Positions 23,514 to 32,518 of a DNA stretch of 64,000 bases are shown one piece after another; position 1 is the first letter of the stretch, and every line of letters begins with the position of its first letter. The translations under genes were made by a program, and so were the position numbers. Origin of the DNA: Alistipes sp. (GTDB lineage: Bacteria; Bacteroidota; Bacteroidia; Bacteroidales; Rikenellaceae); NCBI GenBank assembly GCA_020026335.1, contig JAHHQO010000007.1:1-64000 (forward strand), written 5' to 3'. A model generated the notes under the pieces. The model searched no databases and was not told the DNA's origin. It was given only the letters and a program-made list of their open reading frames with translations.

Positions 23514-25268
23514 TTACGCTTCGGGCTTGCGCAACTCCAGATACAACTCGTCGAGCTGTGACTGGTCGAGGTAGCCGGGGGCATCGAGCATCACATCGCG
23601 ACCTGCGTTGTTCTTGGGGAAGGCGATGTAGTCGCGAATCGACTCCGAGCCGCCGAACAGCGAGCACAGACGGTCGAAACCGAAGGCCAGACCACCGTGA
23701 GGGGGCGCACCGAACTTGAAGGCGTTCATCAGGAAGCCGAACTGCTCCTGTGCCTTCTCGGGAGTGAAGCCCAGGCACTTGAAAATCTTGGCCTGCAACT
23801 TGGCATCGTGGATACGGATAGAACCGCCGCCGACCTCCGTACCGTTGCAGACGAAGTCGTAGGCGTTGGCACGTACACGACCGGGGTCGCTCTCCAGGAA
23901 CTCCACATCCTCGGGTTTGGGCGAGGTGAAGGGGTGGTGCATGGCGTAGAAACGCTGGGTCTCCTCGTCCCACTCGAACATGGGGAAGTCAACCACCCAC
24001 AGCGGAGCGAACTTCTTGGGGTCACGGAGTCCCAACTGCTCGGCCACCTCCAAACGGAGGGCGCACAACTGGGTCAGAGCCTTGAATTTCTTGCCGCAGA
24101 GGATAAATACCATGTCACCGGCCTTGGCACCGCACTTGTCGGCCATGGCCTTGACCTCTTCGGGGGTATAGAATTTGTCGATGGACGATTTAATCTTGTC
24201 TGCCTCCACACGAATCCAAATCAGACCCTTGGCACCTACCTGAGGACGCTTTACGAACTCGGTGAGGGCGTCAATCTGCTTGCGGGTGTAGGCGGCGCAA
24301 CCTGTGGCTGCAAATCCGGTGATGTACTCCGCATCGTCGAATACCGAGAAACCGTGGCCTTTTGCCAGGGCGGTCAAATCGGAGAACTCCATGCCGAAAC
24401 GCAGGTCGGGTTTGTCGGAACCGTACTTCTCCATGGCCTCAATCCAGGGCATCTGGCGGAAAGGCTCGGTGAAGTCGATGTGCATCACCTCCTTGAACAT
24501 ATGCTTTGCCCAACGCTCGAATACATCGATGATGTCCTGCTGCTCGACGAACGACATCTCGCAGTCAATCTGGGTGAACTCGGGCTGACGGTCGGCGCGC
24601 AAGTCCTCATCGCGGAAGCAACGTACAATCTGGAAATATTTGTCGTAGCCGGCAACCATGAGCAGCTGCTTCAAAGTCTGGGGCGACTGGGGCAGAGCGT
24701 AGAACTGGTTGGGGTTCATACGGCTGGGGACAACGAAGTCACGTGCACCCTCGGGGGTCGAACCTACCAGATAGGGAGTCTCGATTTCGAGGAAGCCCTC
24801 CTTGTCGAGGAAGCGGCGAATCTCCTGTGCCATCTTGTGGCGGAGAATCATGTTGCGCTGAAGGGGCGGACGACGCAGGTCGAGGTAGCGGTACTTCATA
24901 CGCAGGTCATCACCACCGTCGGAAACCTCCTCGATAGTGAAGGGAGGAGTCTGTGCCTCGTTGAGGACGGTGAACTCCGACACCGATACCTCGATGTCGC
25001 CGGTGGGCATCTTGGGGTTCTTCGACTCGCGCTCGATAACGGTACCGGTCACGCGAATGACCCACTCGCGACCCACCTTGGCAGCTACGGTGCGCACCTC
25101 CTCGGGGGAATCTTCCTTGATTACAATCTGGGTGATACCATAACGGTCTCTGAGGTCGATGAAGGTCATCGCACCCAGATTTCTCACCTTCTGCACCCAA
25201 CCGGCCAATGTCACGGTTTGGTTTACGTTCTCGGCTCTCAAACAGCCGCACGTATGGGTTCTGTACAT
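23514..25268 (-). CDS. aspS: Aspartyl-tRNA synthetase
   Basis: A 584-residue class IIb synthetase that charges tRNA with aspartate. The N-terminal OB-fold anticodon domain (1 to about 110) begins MYRTHTCGCLRAENVNQ. The class II motif 2 region RCFRDEDLRADRQPEFTQID lies near residues 215-235, a bacterial GAD insert follows, and motif 3 (GLAFGFDRL) is near residue 525. Size is standard for bacterial AspRS. It is monocistronic with its own promoter. Confidence 0.98.
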   Translation of the reverse strand: MYRTHTCGCLRAENVNQTVTLAGWVQKVRNLGAMTFIDLRDRYGITQIVIKEDSPEEVRTVAAKVGREWVIRVTGTVIERESKNPKMPTGDIEVSVSEFTVLNEAQTPPFTIEEVSDGGDDLRMKYRYLDLRRPPLQRNMILRHKMAQEIRRFLDKEGFLEIETPYLVGSTPEGARDFVVPSRMNPNQFYALPQSPQTLKQLLMVAGYDKYFQIVRCFRDEDLRADRQPEFTQIDCEMSFVEQQDIIDVFERWAKHMFKEVMHIDFTEPFRQMPWIEAMEKYGSDKPDLRFGMEFSDLTALAKGHGFSVFDDAEYITGFAATGCAAYTRKQIDALTEFVKRPQVGAKGLIWIRVEADKIKSSIDKFYTPEEVKAMADKCGAKAGDMVFILCGKKFKALTQLCALRLEVAEQLGLRDPKKFAPLWVVDFPMFEWDEETQRFYAMHHPFTSPKPEDVEFLESDPGRVRANAYDFVCNGTEVGGGSIRIHDAKLQAKIFKCLGFTPEKAQEQFGFLMNAFKFGAPPHGGLAFGFDRLCSLFGGSESIRDYIAFPKNNAGRDVMLDAPGYLDQSQLDELYLELRKPEA

Positions 25269-25308
25269 AAGAAATATCTTTTATTGTTCGTTCAATTCAA
25301 TTAACCCA

Positions 25309-25316
25309 CAAAGTTA
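25309..25316 (-). promoter_or_regulatory. -7 element for aspS
   Basis: TAACTTTG on the minus strand, 41 bp before the aspS start. Confidence 0.6.
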
Positions 25317-25391
25317 CTCAATTTTCATCACTTCGTCACGATGATTCAACATTTTTTCGTATTAAAATAGGTCTGCAAATCAGTTTTTGCC

Positions 25392-25399
25392 TATTTTTG
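25392..25399 (+). promoter_or_regulatory. -7 element for tadA
   Basis: TATTTTTG, 76 bp before the chosen start. Confidence 0.5.
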
Positions 25400-25474
25400 C
25401 AAAGACGGCAGTGGGGCGTGCGCGGTTTTGCGGTGCGCCTTATTGCGGGTTATGGCTTTAAAAATGTGAAAGAT

Positions 25475-25936
25475 ATGAACGAAGATAACATCAAATTGAG
25501 GGAAGCGGACGAAAAATTCATGCGTCTGGCACTCAACGAAGCCCAAAAGGCATTGGACAATGACGAAGTACCCATCGGTGCGGTGGTGGTGTCGGGCGGA
25601 CGGGTCATCGGCAGAGGTCACAATCTGGTAGAGACACTCGCCGACCCCACGGCGCATGCCGAGATGCAGGCCATCACGGCGGCAACCTCCACACTGGGCG
25701 GTAAATACTTGCAGGAGTGTACGTTGTATGTCACTGTTGAGCCGTGTATCATGTGTGCCGGCGCCATTGCGTGGTCGCAGGTGGGTCGCGTGGTGTGGGG
25801 AGCCGACGACCCCAAAAAAGGTTGGCACACCTACACCGACAAGGTTTTCCACCCCAAAACCACAGTGGTCGGCGGGGTACTTCGGGAGGAGTGCGAGGAG
25901 CTAATGAACACGTTTTTCAAGTCGTTGCGTGGCTAA
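25475..25936 (+). CDS. tadA: tRNA-specific adenosine deaminase
   Basis: A 153-residue zinc-dependent deaminase that converts A34 to inosine in the anticodon of tRNA-Arg(ACG). The catalytic HAEMQAI lies near residue 60 and the zinc-binding PCIMCAGAI near residue 90. The start MNEDNIKLREADEKFM at 25475 was chosen because the upstream part of the open frame overlaps the promoter and has no family similarity. Confidence 0.93.
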   Translation: MNEDNIKLREADEKFMRLALNEAQKALDNDEVPIGAVVVSGGRVIGRGHNLVETLADPTAHAEMQAITAATSTLGGKYLQECTLYVTVEPCIMCAGAIAWSQVGRVVWGADDPKKGWHTYTDKVFHPKTTVVGGVLREECEELMNTFFKSLRG

Positions 25937-25975
25937 AAAAGCACGGATATTTTTTTGAGTTCCTTAAAAAATACC

Positions 25976-25983
25976 TATATTTG
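25976..25983 (+). promoter_or_regulatory. Promoter of the TPR gene
   Basis: TTTG about 18 bases upstream and TATATTTG at the -7 position, a strong match to the Bacteroidota promoter. Confidence 0.65.
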
Positions 25984-26047
25984 CATTGATGTACCCCTAA
26001 AAACGGGGTGATAACGAACCATAATCTAAATCAAATCGTATAAAAAG

Positions 26048-26986
26048 ATGAAAAAGTTGTTATTTTCAATGATTGCTCTGCTGGGAGCAACAACCCTCTC
26101 GGCGCAGGACCTGTCGGCTGTCTATAACGAGGCTGCCGCTGCATTTGGTGCCAAGAACTTCAAGGTGGCTGCTGCCAAGTTCGAGCAGGTTATCGAGGAG
26201 GGTATCGACCAGGAGGGTGCCGAGTCGTTGGTAGCTACTGCCAAGACTACACTCCCCAAGTGCTACTATATGATGGGTGGCGGAGCAATCCGTACCAAGA
26301 ACTATGACGAGGCTTTGGCTAACTTCGAGAAGTCAGCCGAGAAGGCCGAACTTTACGGTGAGACTCAGCAGATGGCAAAGGCCAACAACTGGGTGGCAAA
26401 GATTTACCAGATTCGTGGTGGTGAGGCTTTCAACTCGAAGGACTACAAGACCGCTGCCGATATTTTCGCAAAGGGTTACAAGGCTGACCCCGACAACACT
26501 TCTATGGCACTGAACCTCGCCATGAGCTACTGCGAGATGGGCGAGTACCAGAAGGGTATGGAGATTTACATGGCTATCGCTTCGAAGACTCACCCCAAGT
26601 ATGCCGAGGACGTTGCACAGGCCAAGAAGATGATGGCACTCTACACCAACAACAAGGTGGCTGAGTTGCAGGGTGCAGGTAACTTCGATGAGATTATCAC
26701 CATGGCTGACGAGCAGTTGGCAAAGAACCCCGACAACGCATTGTTCCACAATGTACGTTTGCAGGCTTTCCTCAACAAGAAGGATTACGCAAAGGTAATC
26801 GAGCTGGGCGAGGCTGCTGCCGCTGCACAGACCGATGAGGCTGACAAGTCGCTGATGTACTATCTGCTGGGTGCTGCTTACAACGCCAAGGAGATGAAGC
26901 CCCAGGCTATCGCAGCATTCAAGAAGGTGACCGCAGGTCCTGCTGCCGAGAACGCTGCCGCTGCATTGGCAGAGCTCTCGAAGTAA
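26048..26986 (+). CDS. Secreted tetratricopeptide-repeat protein
   Basis: A 312-residue exported protein: signal peptide MKKLLFSMIALLGATTLSAQ, then helical TPR units through to the C-terminus, e.g. NYDEALANFEKSAEKAELYG, DYKTAADIFAKGYKADP and EYQKGMEIYMAIASK. It is Ala/Lys-rich with few rare codons, which suggests high expression. Probably periplasmic, mediating protein contacts; partners are unknown. A strong promoter and strong terminator flank this single gene. Confidence 0.88.
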   Translation: MKKLLFSMIALLGATTLSAQDLSAVYNEAAAAFGAKNFKVAAAKFEQVIEEGIDQEGAESLVATAKTTLPKCYYMMGGGAIRTKNYDEALANFEKSAEKAELYGETQQMAKANNWVAKIYQIRGGEAFNSKDYKTAADIFAKGYKADPDNTSMALNLAMSYCEMGEYQKGMEIYMAIASKTHPKYAEDVAQAKKMMALYTNNKVAELQGAGNFDEIITMADEQLAKNPDNALFHNVRLQAFLNKKDYAKVIELGEAAAAAQTDEADKSLMYYLLGAAYNAKEMKPQAIAAFKKVTAGPAAENAAAALAELSK

Positions 26987-27009
26987 TACCTCGAAAGACC
27001 AATATCATA

Positions 27010-27044
27010 AGGACAGACTCTTTTTCGGAGTCTGTCTTTTTTTG
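27010..27044 (+). terminator. Terminator after the TPR gene
   Basis: Arms gacagactc and gagtctgtc followed by seven T. Confidence 0.9.
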
Positions 27045-27390
27045 TGCCTGTATGTGACGTGGGTAGAGGAGGGCGAAAGTGCGAAGCGCGCGGCAGGTCA
27101 CGTGGGGGCGGTGTGGAATGTTGCGCGGGGACGGAGCGGAAAGTTGAGCGGGAGCGGTGCAAAAAATCGCGCGGAAGGTGCGGGAAATCTCTCTCCGTGG
27201 GGGAGCGGTGCCCCTCGTGGCGGTTTTTCCGGGAAAACCTTGCGGGGGAGGGTGTCGGTGGAGGATATAAAATTTGGAATTGTTATAAAATTTTATGATA
27301 TTTGATATACCGACCGACACCCTTCGGGGCTGAAGTCCGCCCTTCTGATTTGAGGAGGGATTTTTTGTGTAAATAAACAAACAGACCAAT
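27045..27390. other. Non-coding gap upstream of pgmB
   Basis: GC-rich, Gly/Arg-coding-like sequence up to about 27250 with no convincing gene, then an AT-rich promoter-like part. A weak hairpin CCCTTC (27340-27345) with GGAGGG (27354-27359) followed by ATTTTTTG could be an attenuator or a weak terminator just ahead of pgmB. Confidence 0.4.
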
Positions 27391-28050
27391 ATGATTTCAT
27401 GTTGTATATTCGACCTCGACGGTGTGATTGTCAATACGGCCAAATATCACTATCTGGCGTGGGTGGAACTGGCGCACAAACTCGGATTTGAGTTCACCCC
27501 CGAACAGGGCGAAGCCATCAAGGGAGTGAGCCGCATGGCATCGCTCGACATCGTGTTGCGTGCGGGAGGTATGCAGGACAAATTCTCCGATGAGGAGAAG
27601 CTGGCCCTCGCCTCGGAGAAGAACACCCGCTACCGCCAATATATCGCGCAGATGACCTCCGATGAGGTGCTGCCCGGCGTGAGAGATTTTCTGATGAAGT
27701 TGCGCGAGGCGGGCATCGTTGTGGTGCTGGGCTCGGCATCGAAGAATGCAGGTATGATTTTGGATCATTGCGATTTGCGTCCGCTCTTCGACGGTGTCAT
27801 CGACGGCAACCTCGTGTCGAGAGCCAAACCCGACCCCGAGGTCTTCGCCAAGGGCGCGGAGCTGATGCACATCGCCCCCAAAGAGTGTGTGGTCTTCGAA
27901 GATGCCGCCGCAGGTATCGAAGCCGCCACACGTGCCGGTATGCGCTCGGTGGGCTTGGGTGGCAGTCCCCTGCTCTGCAAGGCCACGATGCAGCTGCCCT
28001 CGTTCGTGGGTTTCACCCTCGATGCTCTCAAAGAGGGGGTAGACCGATAA
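27391..28050 (+). CDS. pgmB: Beta-phosphoglucomutase
   Basis: A 219-residue HAD-superfamily enzyme that converts beta-glucose 1-phosphate to glucose 6-phosphate. HAD motif I is FDLDGVIVNT (nucleophile Asp), motif II LGSASKNA near residue 114, the Lys in RAKPDPEVF near 146, and motif IV VVFEDAAAGIEAA near 168. The following GH65 gene makes beta-glucose 1-phosphate, so the pair forms a disaccharide phosphorolysis module (43 bp between genes). Confidence 0.95.
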   Translation: MISCCIFDLDGVIVNTAKYHYLAWVELAHKLGFEFTPEQGEAIKGVSRMASLDIVLRAGGMQDKFSDEEKLALASEKNTRYRQYIAQMTSDEVLPGVRDFLMKLREAGIVVVLGSASKNAGMILDHCDLRPLFDGVIDGNLVSRAKPDPEVFAKGAELMHIAPKECVVFEDAAAGIEAATRAGMRSVGLGGSPLLCKATMQLPSFVGFTLDALKEGVDR

Positions 28051-28093
28051 ACATTTGAAAACCTGATTACCAACCGAAAAAAAAACTACTGAT

Positions 28094-30361
28094 ATGAACG
28101 AATTTTTGAAGACCGACCCGTGGAAACTCATCGAGGAGAAGTTCGACCCCGCGCGGGTGAAATCCTCCGAGTCGTTGTTCGCGCTGGGTAACGGCGTGAT
28201 GGGCGGCAGAGCCAATTTCGAGGAGCACTACTCGGGCGAGTCGTTGCAGGGCAATTACATCGGAGCCATCTATTACCCCGACAAAACGAGAGTGGGGTGG
28301 TGGAAGAACGGCTACCCCGAATACTTCGCCAAGGTGCTCAACTCGGCATTCTGGATTGGCGTGGATGTAAAGATTGACGGCGAGGAGCTGGATTTGGCAC
28401 GTGTGAAGGTCAAGGCATTCCGCCGTGAGGTCGATATGCGCCGCTCGGTGCTCACGCGCCGTATGACGGTCGAGATGCAGAACGGTGCGGAGGTCGAGGT
28501 GGAGGCCGTGCGCTTCCTCTCGTTGGAACGGCGAGAGGTGGGCGTTATCCGCTACGGGGTCAAACCGCTCAACCGCAAGGCGGTGGTGACCTTCTCGCCC
28601 TACATCGATGCCGATGTGCGAAATACCGATGCCAACTATGACGAGAAATTCTGGGAGGAGGTTCTCACCGATGGCGATGCCGTGCAGAGCCGCACCAAGA
28701 AGAGCGGTTTCGAGGTGGCATGGGCACAGCGTGTCGAGCTGGAGGGGGCTTCGTTCGAATGTCTGACCCGCCCCGAAAAGGTGATGCACCGTGCCGAGGT
28801 GGAGGTAGAAGCCGGACACTCCGCCACACTTTATAAATATACGGGTATCTGCTCCTCGCTCAACCACGAGAAAGGTGATCTCATCGCCGCTGCTCGCCGT
28901 GTGGCAGAGGAGGGGCACGCCGTGGGCTTCGATGCCCTGCTTCGTGAGCAGGAGGAGGCATGGCGCAAACGCTGGCACAGTTGCGACATCATGATTGAGG
29001 GCGACGACGAGTCGCAGCAGGGTATCCGCTTCTGCATCTTCATGCTGTTGCAGACCTATACGGGTGTCGATACCCGTCTGAATATCGGCCCGAAGGGATT
29101 TACGGGCGAGAAGTATGGCGGTGTGACCTATTGGGATACCGAGGCGTACTGCCTGTCGTTCTACATGGCGACTGCCGGCGAGCAGGTGGCGCGCGAATTG
29201 TTGGTCTATCGCTACAACCAGCTGGACAAGGCTATCGAGAATGCCGCCAAGTTGGGATTCAAGGACGGTGCCGCCCTCTATCCGATGGTGACCATCAACG
29301 GCGAGGAGTGCCATAACGAGTGGGAGATTACCTTCGAGGAGATTCACCGCAACGGTGCCATTGCCTACGCCATTCTCAACTATATCCGCTACACGGGTGA
29401 CCGTCACTATCTGGCGGAGGGCGGTCTGGAGGTGCTCTTGTCGATTGCACGCTTCTGGGCGCAACGCATCACCTGGTCGGAGGCACGCAAGAAGTTCGTC
29501 ATGCTGGGTGTCACAGGCCCCAACGAATATGAAAACAATGTCAATAACAACTGGTACACCTCCTACATCGCCTGCTGGTGTCTGCGCTATGCCACCGAGT
29601 CGGCGGCATGGGTGAGAGAGCATTGCCCCGAGGAGTATCGCCGCATCTGCGAGAAACGCCACTTCGACGAGAAGGCGGAGACCGAGCGTTGGATGTACAT
29701 CAACGACAATATGTACTTCGGCGAGGACAAGGAGTTGGGCATCTTCCTCCAGCAGGACAACTACATGGATAAGGAACAGGTGCTGGTCAAGGACCTCGAC
29801 CCCAGGGAGCGACCCATCAATCAGAAATGGTCGTGGGACAGAATTCTACGCTCGTGCTTCATCAAGCAGGCGGATGTTTTGCAGGGCATCTACCTCTTTC
29901 AGGAGAATTTCGATGTGGAGACCATACGCCGCAACTTCCATTTCTATGAGGCACGCACGGTGCACGAGTCATCGCTCTCGCCCTGTGTGCACTCCATTCT
30001 TGCCACCCGTATCGGCGACATGGACAAGGCTTACGAACTCTATCTGAGAACCTCGCGTCTGGATTTGGACGACTACAACCGCGAGGTGGAGGAGGGTTGT
30101 CATGTGACCTCCATGGCAGGCTCGTGGATGTCGGTGGTCGAGGGCTTTGGCGGTATGAGAATGAAGGAGGGCGTGCTCTCGTTCAATCCTGCCCTGCCCG
30201 AGGAGTGGCGTTCGCTCTCCTTCAAGGTGAACTACCGCGGTCGTGTGCTGACGGTGAAGGTGTCGCACGAGGGACTCTCGGTCGATAACGAGGGCGAACC
30301 CGTGGAGGTGGAGTTGCGCGGTGAGCGTCTCCTGCTCGAACGACACGCCGAGGTGAAATAG
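28094..30361 (+). CDS. GH65 glycoside phosphorylase, probably maltose phosphorylase
   Basis: A 755-residue cytoplasmic phosphorylase. Its (alpha/alpha)6 barrel shows YWDTEAYCLSFYMAT, ECHNEWEITFEEIHRNGAIA, and GVTGPNEYENNVNNNW, where the Glu of GPNEY is the general acid. KQADVLQGIYLF and HESSLSPCVHS follow. The EITFEEIHRNG loop resembles known maltose phosphorylases rather than trehalose or kojibiose enzymes, but specificity is inferred. It inverts to beta-glucose 1-phosphate, which PgmB then uses. No dedicated transporter is adjacent. Confidence 0.9.
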   Translation: MNEFLKTDPWKLIEEKFDPARVKSSESLFALGNGVMGGRANFEEHYSGESLQGNYIGAIYYPDKTRVGWWKNGYPEYFAKVLNSAFWIGVDVKIDGEELDLARVKVKAFRREVDMRRSVLTRRMTVEMQNGAEVEVEAVRFLSLERREVGVIRYGVKPLNRKAVVTFSPYIDADVRNTDANYDEKFWEEVLTDGDAVQSRTKKSGFEVAWAQRVELEGASFECLTRPEKVMHRAEVEVEAGHSATLYKYTGICSSLNHEKGDLIAAARRVAEEGHAVGFDALLREQEEAWRKRWHSCDIMIEGDDESQQGIRFCIFMLLQTYTGVDTRLNIGPKGFTGEKYGGVTYWDTEAYCLSFYMATAGEQVARELLVYRYNQLDKAIENAAKLGFKDGAALYPMVTINGEECHNEWEITFEEIHRNGAIAYAILNYIRYTGDRHYLAEGGLEVLLSIARFWAQRITWSEARKKFVMLGVTGPNEYENNVNNNWYTSYIACWCLRYATESAAWVREHCPEEYRRICEKRHFDEKAETERWMYINDNMYFGEDKELGIFLQQDNYMDKEQVLVKDLDPRERPINQKWSWDRILRSCFIKQADVLQGIYLFQENFDVETIRRNFHFYEARTVHESSLSPCVHSILATRIGDMDKAYELYLRTSRLDLDDYNREVEEGCHVTSMAGSWMSVVEGFGGMRMKEGVLSFNPALPEEWRSLSFKVNYRGRVLTVKVSHEGLSVDNEGEPVEVELRGERLLLERHAEVK

Positions 30362-30381
30362 ACCTTATTTAATAATATTGA

Positions 30382-30416
30382 GGGCGCGACTCTCCCGATG
30401 GGGTGTCGCGCCCTTT
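30382..30416 (+). terminator. Terminator after the GH65 gene
   Basis: Arms gggcgcgac and gtcgcgccc followed by TTT, 20 bp past the stop. Confidence 0.75.
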
Positions 30417-30430
30417 GTATTAAACCGCAT

Positions 30431-30465
30431 AAAAAAACGCCACCCGAAAAAGGTGGCGTTTTTGT
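30431..30465. terminator. Second, bidirectional terminator
   Basis: Arms aaaaacgccacc and ggtggcgttttt with A and T runs on the two sides; backs up the first and could end the leftward waaA transcript. Confidence 0.85.
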
Positions 30466-30625
30466 TTCGTATCGTTTTCCTGTGGAAGGTGTGGGCGGAA
30501 AAAGAAGATGGTCGGCGCGGTCGCTTGCTTTACGGCTCTCTTGCAGTCGGCTCTTGTTTGCTCGATGCTTCCTGCTGTCGGTCGTGCTCTTACTGTCGCC
30601 TTTCGCTTGTTTTCTCGCTCCCCGG

Positions 30626-30646
30626 CTCTCTCTCTCTCCCCCCCCC
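30626..30646. repeat. (CT)6-C9 simple repeat next to the waaA stop
   Basis: Alternating CT followed by nine C, ending two bases before the waaA stop codon. A slippage-prone tract, but outside the coding frame as written. Confidence 0.85.
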
Positions 30647-30648
30647 GA

Positions 30649-31875
30649 TTATTGGAAAATGGTCTTGGTGATGATGGTGGTGGCACCCTGATTGCGGGTG
30701 GTGTAGTCCTTGGCGGTCTGACTCGCCTTGTGCAGGGCTTCGGGGTCGTTGAGCAGGGGCGCAAACCAGTCGCGCAACTCCTCGTAGGTGGTGACCGAAC
30801 GTGCGGCACCGAGGGTGACCATGTCACAAGCCTCCTTGAACTTGTGGTAGTTGGGGCCAAAGGCTATCGGCAGACCGAAGGTCGCAGCCTCGAGAGTGTT
30901 GTGGATACCCACTCCGAAACCTCCGCCGATGTAGCTCCATGTGGCGTAGCCGTACACCGAGGAGAGAATACCCACGGTGTCGAGCACCATTACCTGCTTG
31001 TCTGCGAGAGGAGTCTCGGCTGTGCAGGCGGTGTATCTCACCGCACCGCCGCGTGTCTCGTCGATGAGACGCTGTATGCGTCCCTCGTTCATCTCGTGAG
31101 GTGCGATGACAAACTTGATGGTGGGGTTGTCGTTAATCAGACGAATGAGCAAATCCTCATCGGGACCCCATGTCGAACCGGCAACAAAGAGTCGGGTGTC
31201 GCCCTTGAAACGCTCCACGAGGTCGATTTTCTTCGCTGCCTGTGCAATCTCTGCCACGCGGTCGAAACGGGTGTCGCCGGCGATGAGTACGTTGTCGAAT
31301 CCCAACTCGGCGAGCAGGGTCTTCGACTCCTCGTTCTGCACGAAAAGCGTCTCGAAGGTCTCGAGTGCCTGACGCCACATACCGCCATAGGGACGGAAGA
31401 AGATGGAGTTGCGGCGGAAGATGGCCGATACCACAAAGGTGCGAACCTTGCGGTGGCGCAACTCCTTGAGGAAGTTGAGCCAGAATTCGTATTTCACGAA
31501 GATGGCTATTTCGGGATGAGTTATATCGAGAAATTGGCGGACATAACTCGGACGGTCGATGGGAAGATAGAAAATATAGTCGGCCCCCTGGTAGTTCTTG
31601 CGGATTTCGTAGCCCGAGGGCGAGAAGAAGGTCAACAGAATTTTGTATTCGGGATGTTCTTTGCGGATCTTTTCGATGATGGGGCGTCCCTGCTCAAATT
31701 CGCCGAGCGATGCCACGTGTATCCACAAAATCTTGTCTTCGGGACGTATGGCGGCCTTCATTCGTCGGAACAGGTCTTTGCGACCCTCATACCAAAGTTT
31801 GGCTTTACGATGTTTCGGGGCGATGAGCCTGATGACCCACGCATAGAATATCAGACCGAAATTATAAATCCACAT
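30649..31875 (-). CDS. waaA: 3-deoxy-D-manno-octulosonic acid transferase
   Basis: A 408-residue GT30 enzyme that adds Kdo to lipid A precursor at the inner membrane. An N-terminal hydrophobic anchor is followed by WIHVASLGEFEQGRPII near residue 50, where Glu is the catalytic base, and by the C-terminal GT-B half with VAGSTWGPDE and GGGFGVGIHNTLEA. Size and motifs are standard. The frame ends right at a CT/C-tract. Promoter at 31988. Confidence 0.95.
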   Translation of the reverse strand: MWIYNFGLIFYAWVIRLIAPKHRKAKLWYEGRKDLFRRMKAAIRPEDKILWIHVASLGEFEQGRPIIEKIRKEHPEYKILLTFFSPSGYEIRKNYQGADYIFYLPIDRPSYVRQFLDITHPEIAIFVKYEFWLNFLKELRHRKVRTFVVSAIFRRNSIFFRPYGGMWRQALETFETLFVQNEESKTLLAELGFDNVLIAGDTRFDRVAEIAQAAKKIDLVERFKGDTRLFVAGSTWGPDEDLLIRLINDNPTIKFVIAPHEMNEGRIQRLIDETRGGAVRYTACTAETPLADKQVMVLDTVGILSSVYGYATWSYIGGGFGVGIHNTLEAATFGLPIAFGPNYHKFKEACDMVTLGAARSVTTYEELRDWFAPLLNDPEALHKASQTAKDYTTRNQGATTIITKTIFQ

Positions 31876-31987
31876 TAGCGTGTGATGATTTGGTGATAGT
31901 GTTTATGTTCTGTTTTGCCGTTGAGGTGTTTCCTCCGCCGGATGGAAATACGCCCAAAGGACACATGGATTTATCCATGCAGTCTTG

Positions 31988-31995
31988 CAAAGGTA
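31988..31995 (-). promoter_or_regulatory. -7 element for waaA
   Basis: TACCTTTG on the minus strand between yraN and waaA, giving a leader of about 105 bases. Confidence 0.55.
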
Positions 31996-32020
31996 GGTAA
32001 ATTTGTTTAATAATGCAAAA

Positions 32021-32383
32021 TTACCAGTTGAGTTCCAGAGCGTTCTCCGTGAAGCGTACCTGCAACGAGCCGTCGGGGAAGATATCTACGGCCGCCAAAT
32101 CGAACTGACATTCGTCGGTGATGGCGTAACACGAGAGGTAGGCCTGTGCGGCACGGCGCAGTGCGGCGGCCTTGCGCGGTGTGAGGGCATCTTCGGGGGT
32201 GGTGAGTCCTCCGGCGCGCCGGGTCTTCACCTCCACAAAGTGAATGATGAACTCCTTTTCGGCGACAATGTCCAACTCGTAGCGTCCCTCGCGCCAGTTG
32301 AGGTGGCGGATTTGGTAGCCGTGGTCGCGCAGATAGTCGGTGGCGGCTCTTTCGCCCTCGCGTCCGATTTCCGATGTGGTCAT
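32021..32383 (-). CDS. YraN/UPF0102 nuclease-like protein
   Basis: A 120-residue protein of the UPF0102 family with a restriction-endonuclease-like fold: GREGERAATDYL at the N-terminus, LDIVAEKE and FVEVKTRR, the D-(X)n-EVK nuclease signature, all in the first half. Its biological function is not established. The start MTTSEIGREG at 32383 follows a stop codon of a possible short frame by one base. Confidence 0.9.
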   Translation of the reverse strand: MTTSEIGREGERAATDYLRDHGYQIRHLNWREGRYELDIVAEKEFIIHFVEVKTRRAGGLTTPEDALTPRKAAALRRAAQAYLSCYAITDECQFDLAAVDIFPDGSLQVRFTENALELNW

Positions 32384-32384
32384 G

Positions 32385-32477
32385 TTACTGCTCTTTGTTG
32401 AGATAGGCTTCGACAGCCTCTTGTGAGGGAGGACTGCCGCGAAGAAAAACCACCCCCACTCCGACCTTCGGAGACAA
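32385..32477 (-). other. Short open frame or repeat element between pepE and yraN
   Basis: A 30-codon minus-strand frame from a TTG start ends one base before the yraN ATG; its C-terminal part reads PPSQEAVEAYLNKEQ. Its upstream end lies in a 14-bp hairpin with one mismatch (arms 32460-32473 and 32480-32493). It may be a tiny gene, a repeated intergenic element or chance. I do not claim a function. Confidence 0.2.
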
Positions 32478-32518
32478 TGCTCCGAGGGTCGGACGGGGCG
32501 GCTGTGGTCAATGGGGGC

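Noticed and set aside
27042..27305. Overlapping plus-strand frames of 84-87 codons before pgmB
   Set aside because: Arg/Gly-rich in all frames, ends in AT-rich promoter sequence; probably GC-rich non-coding DNA.
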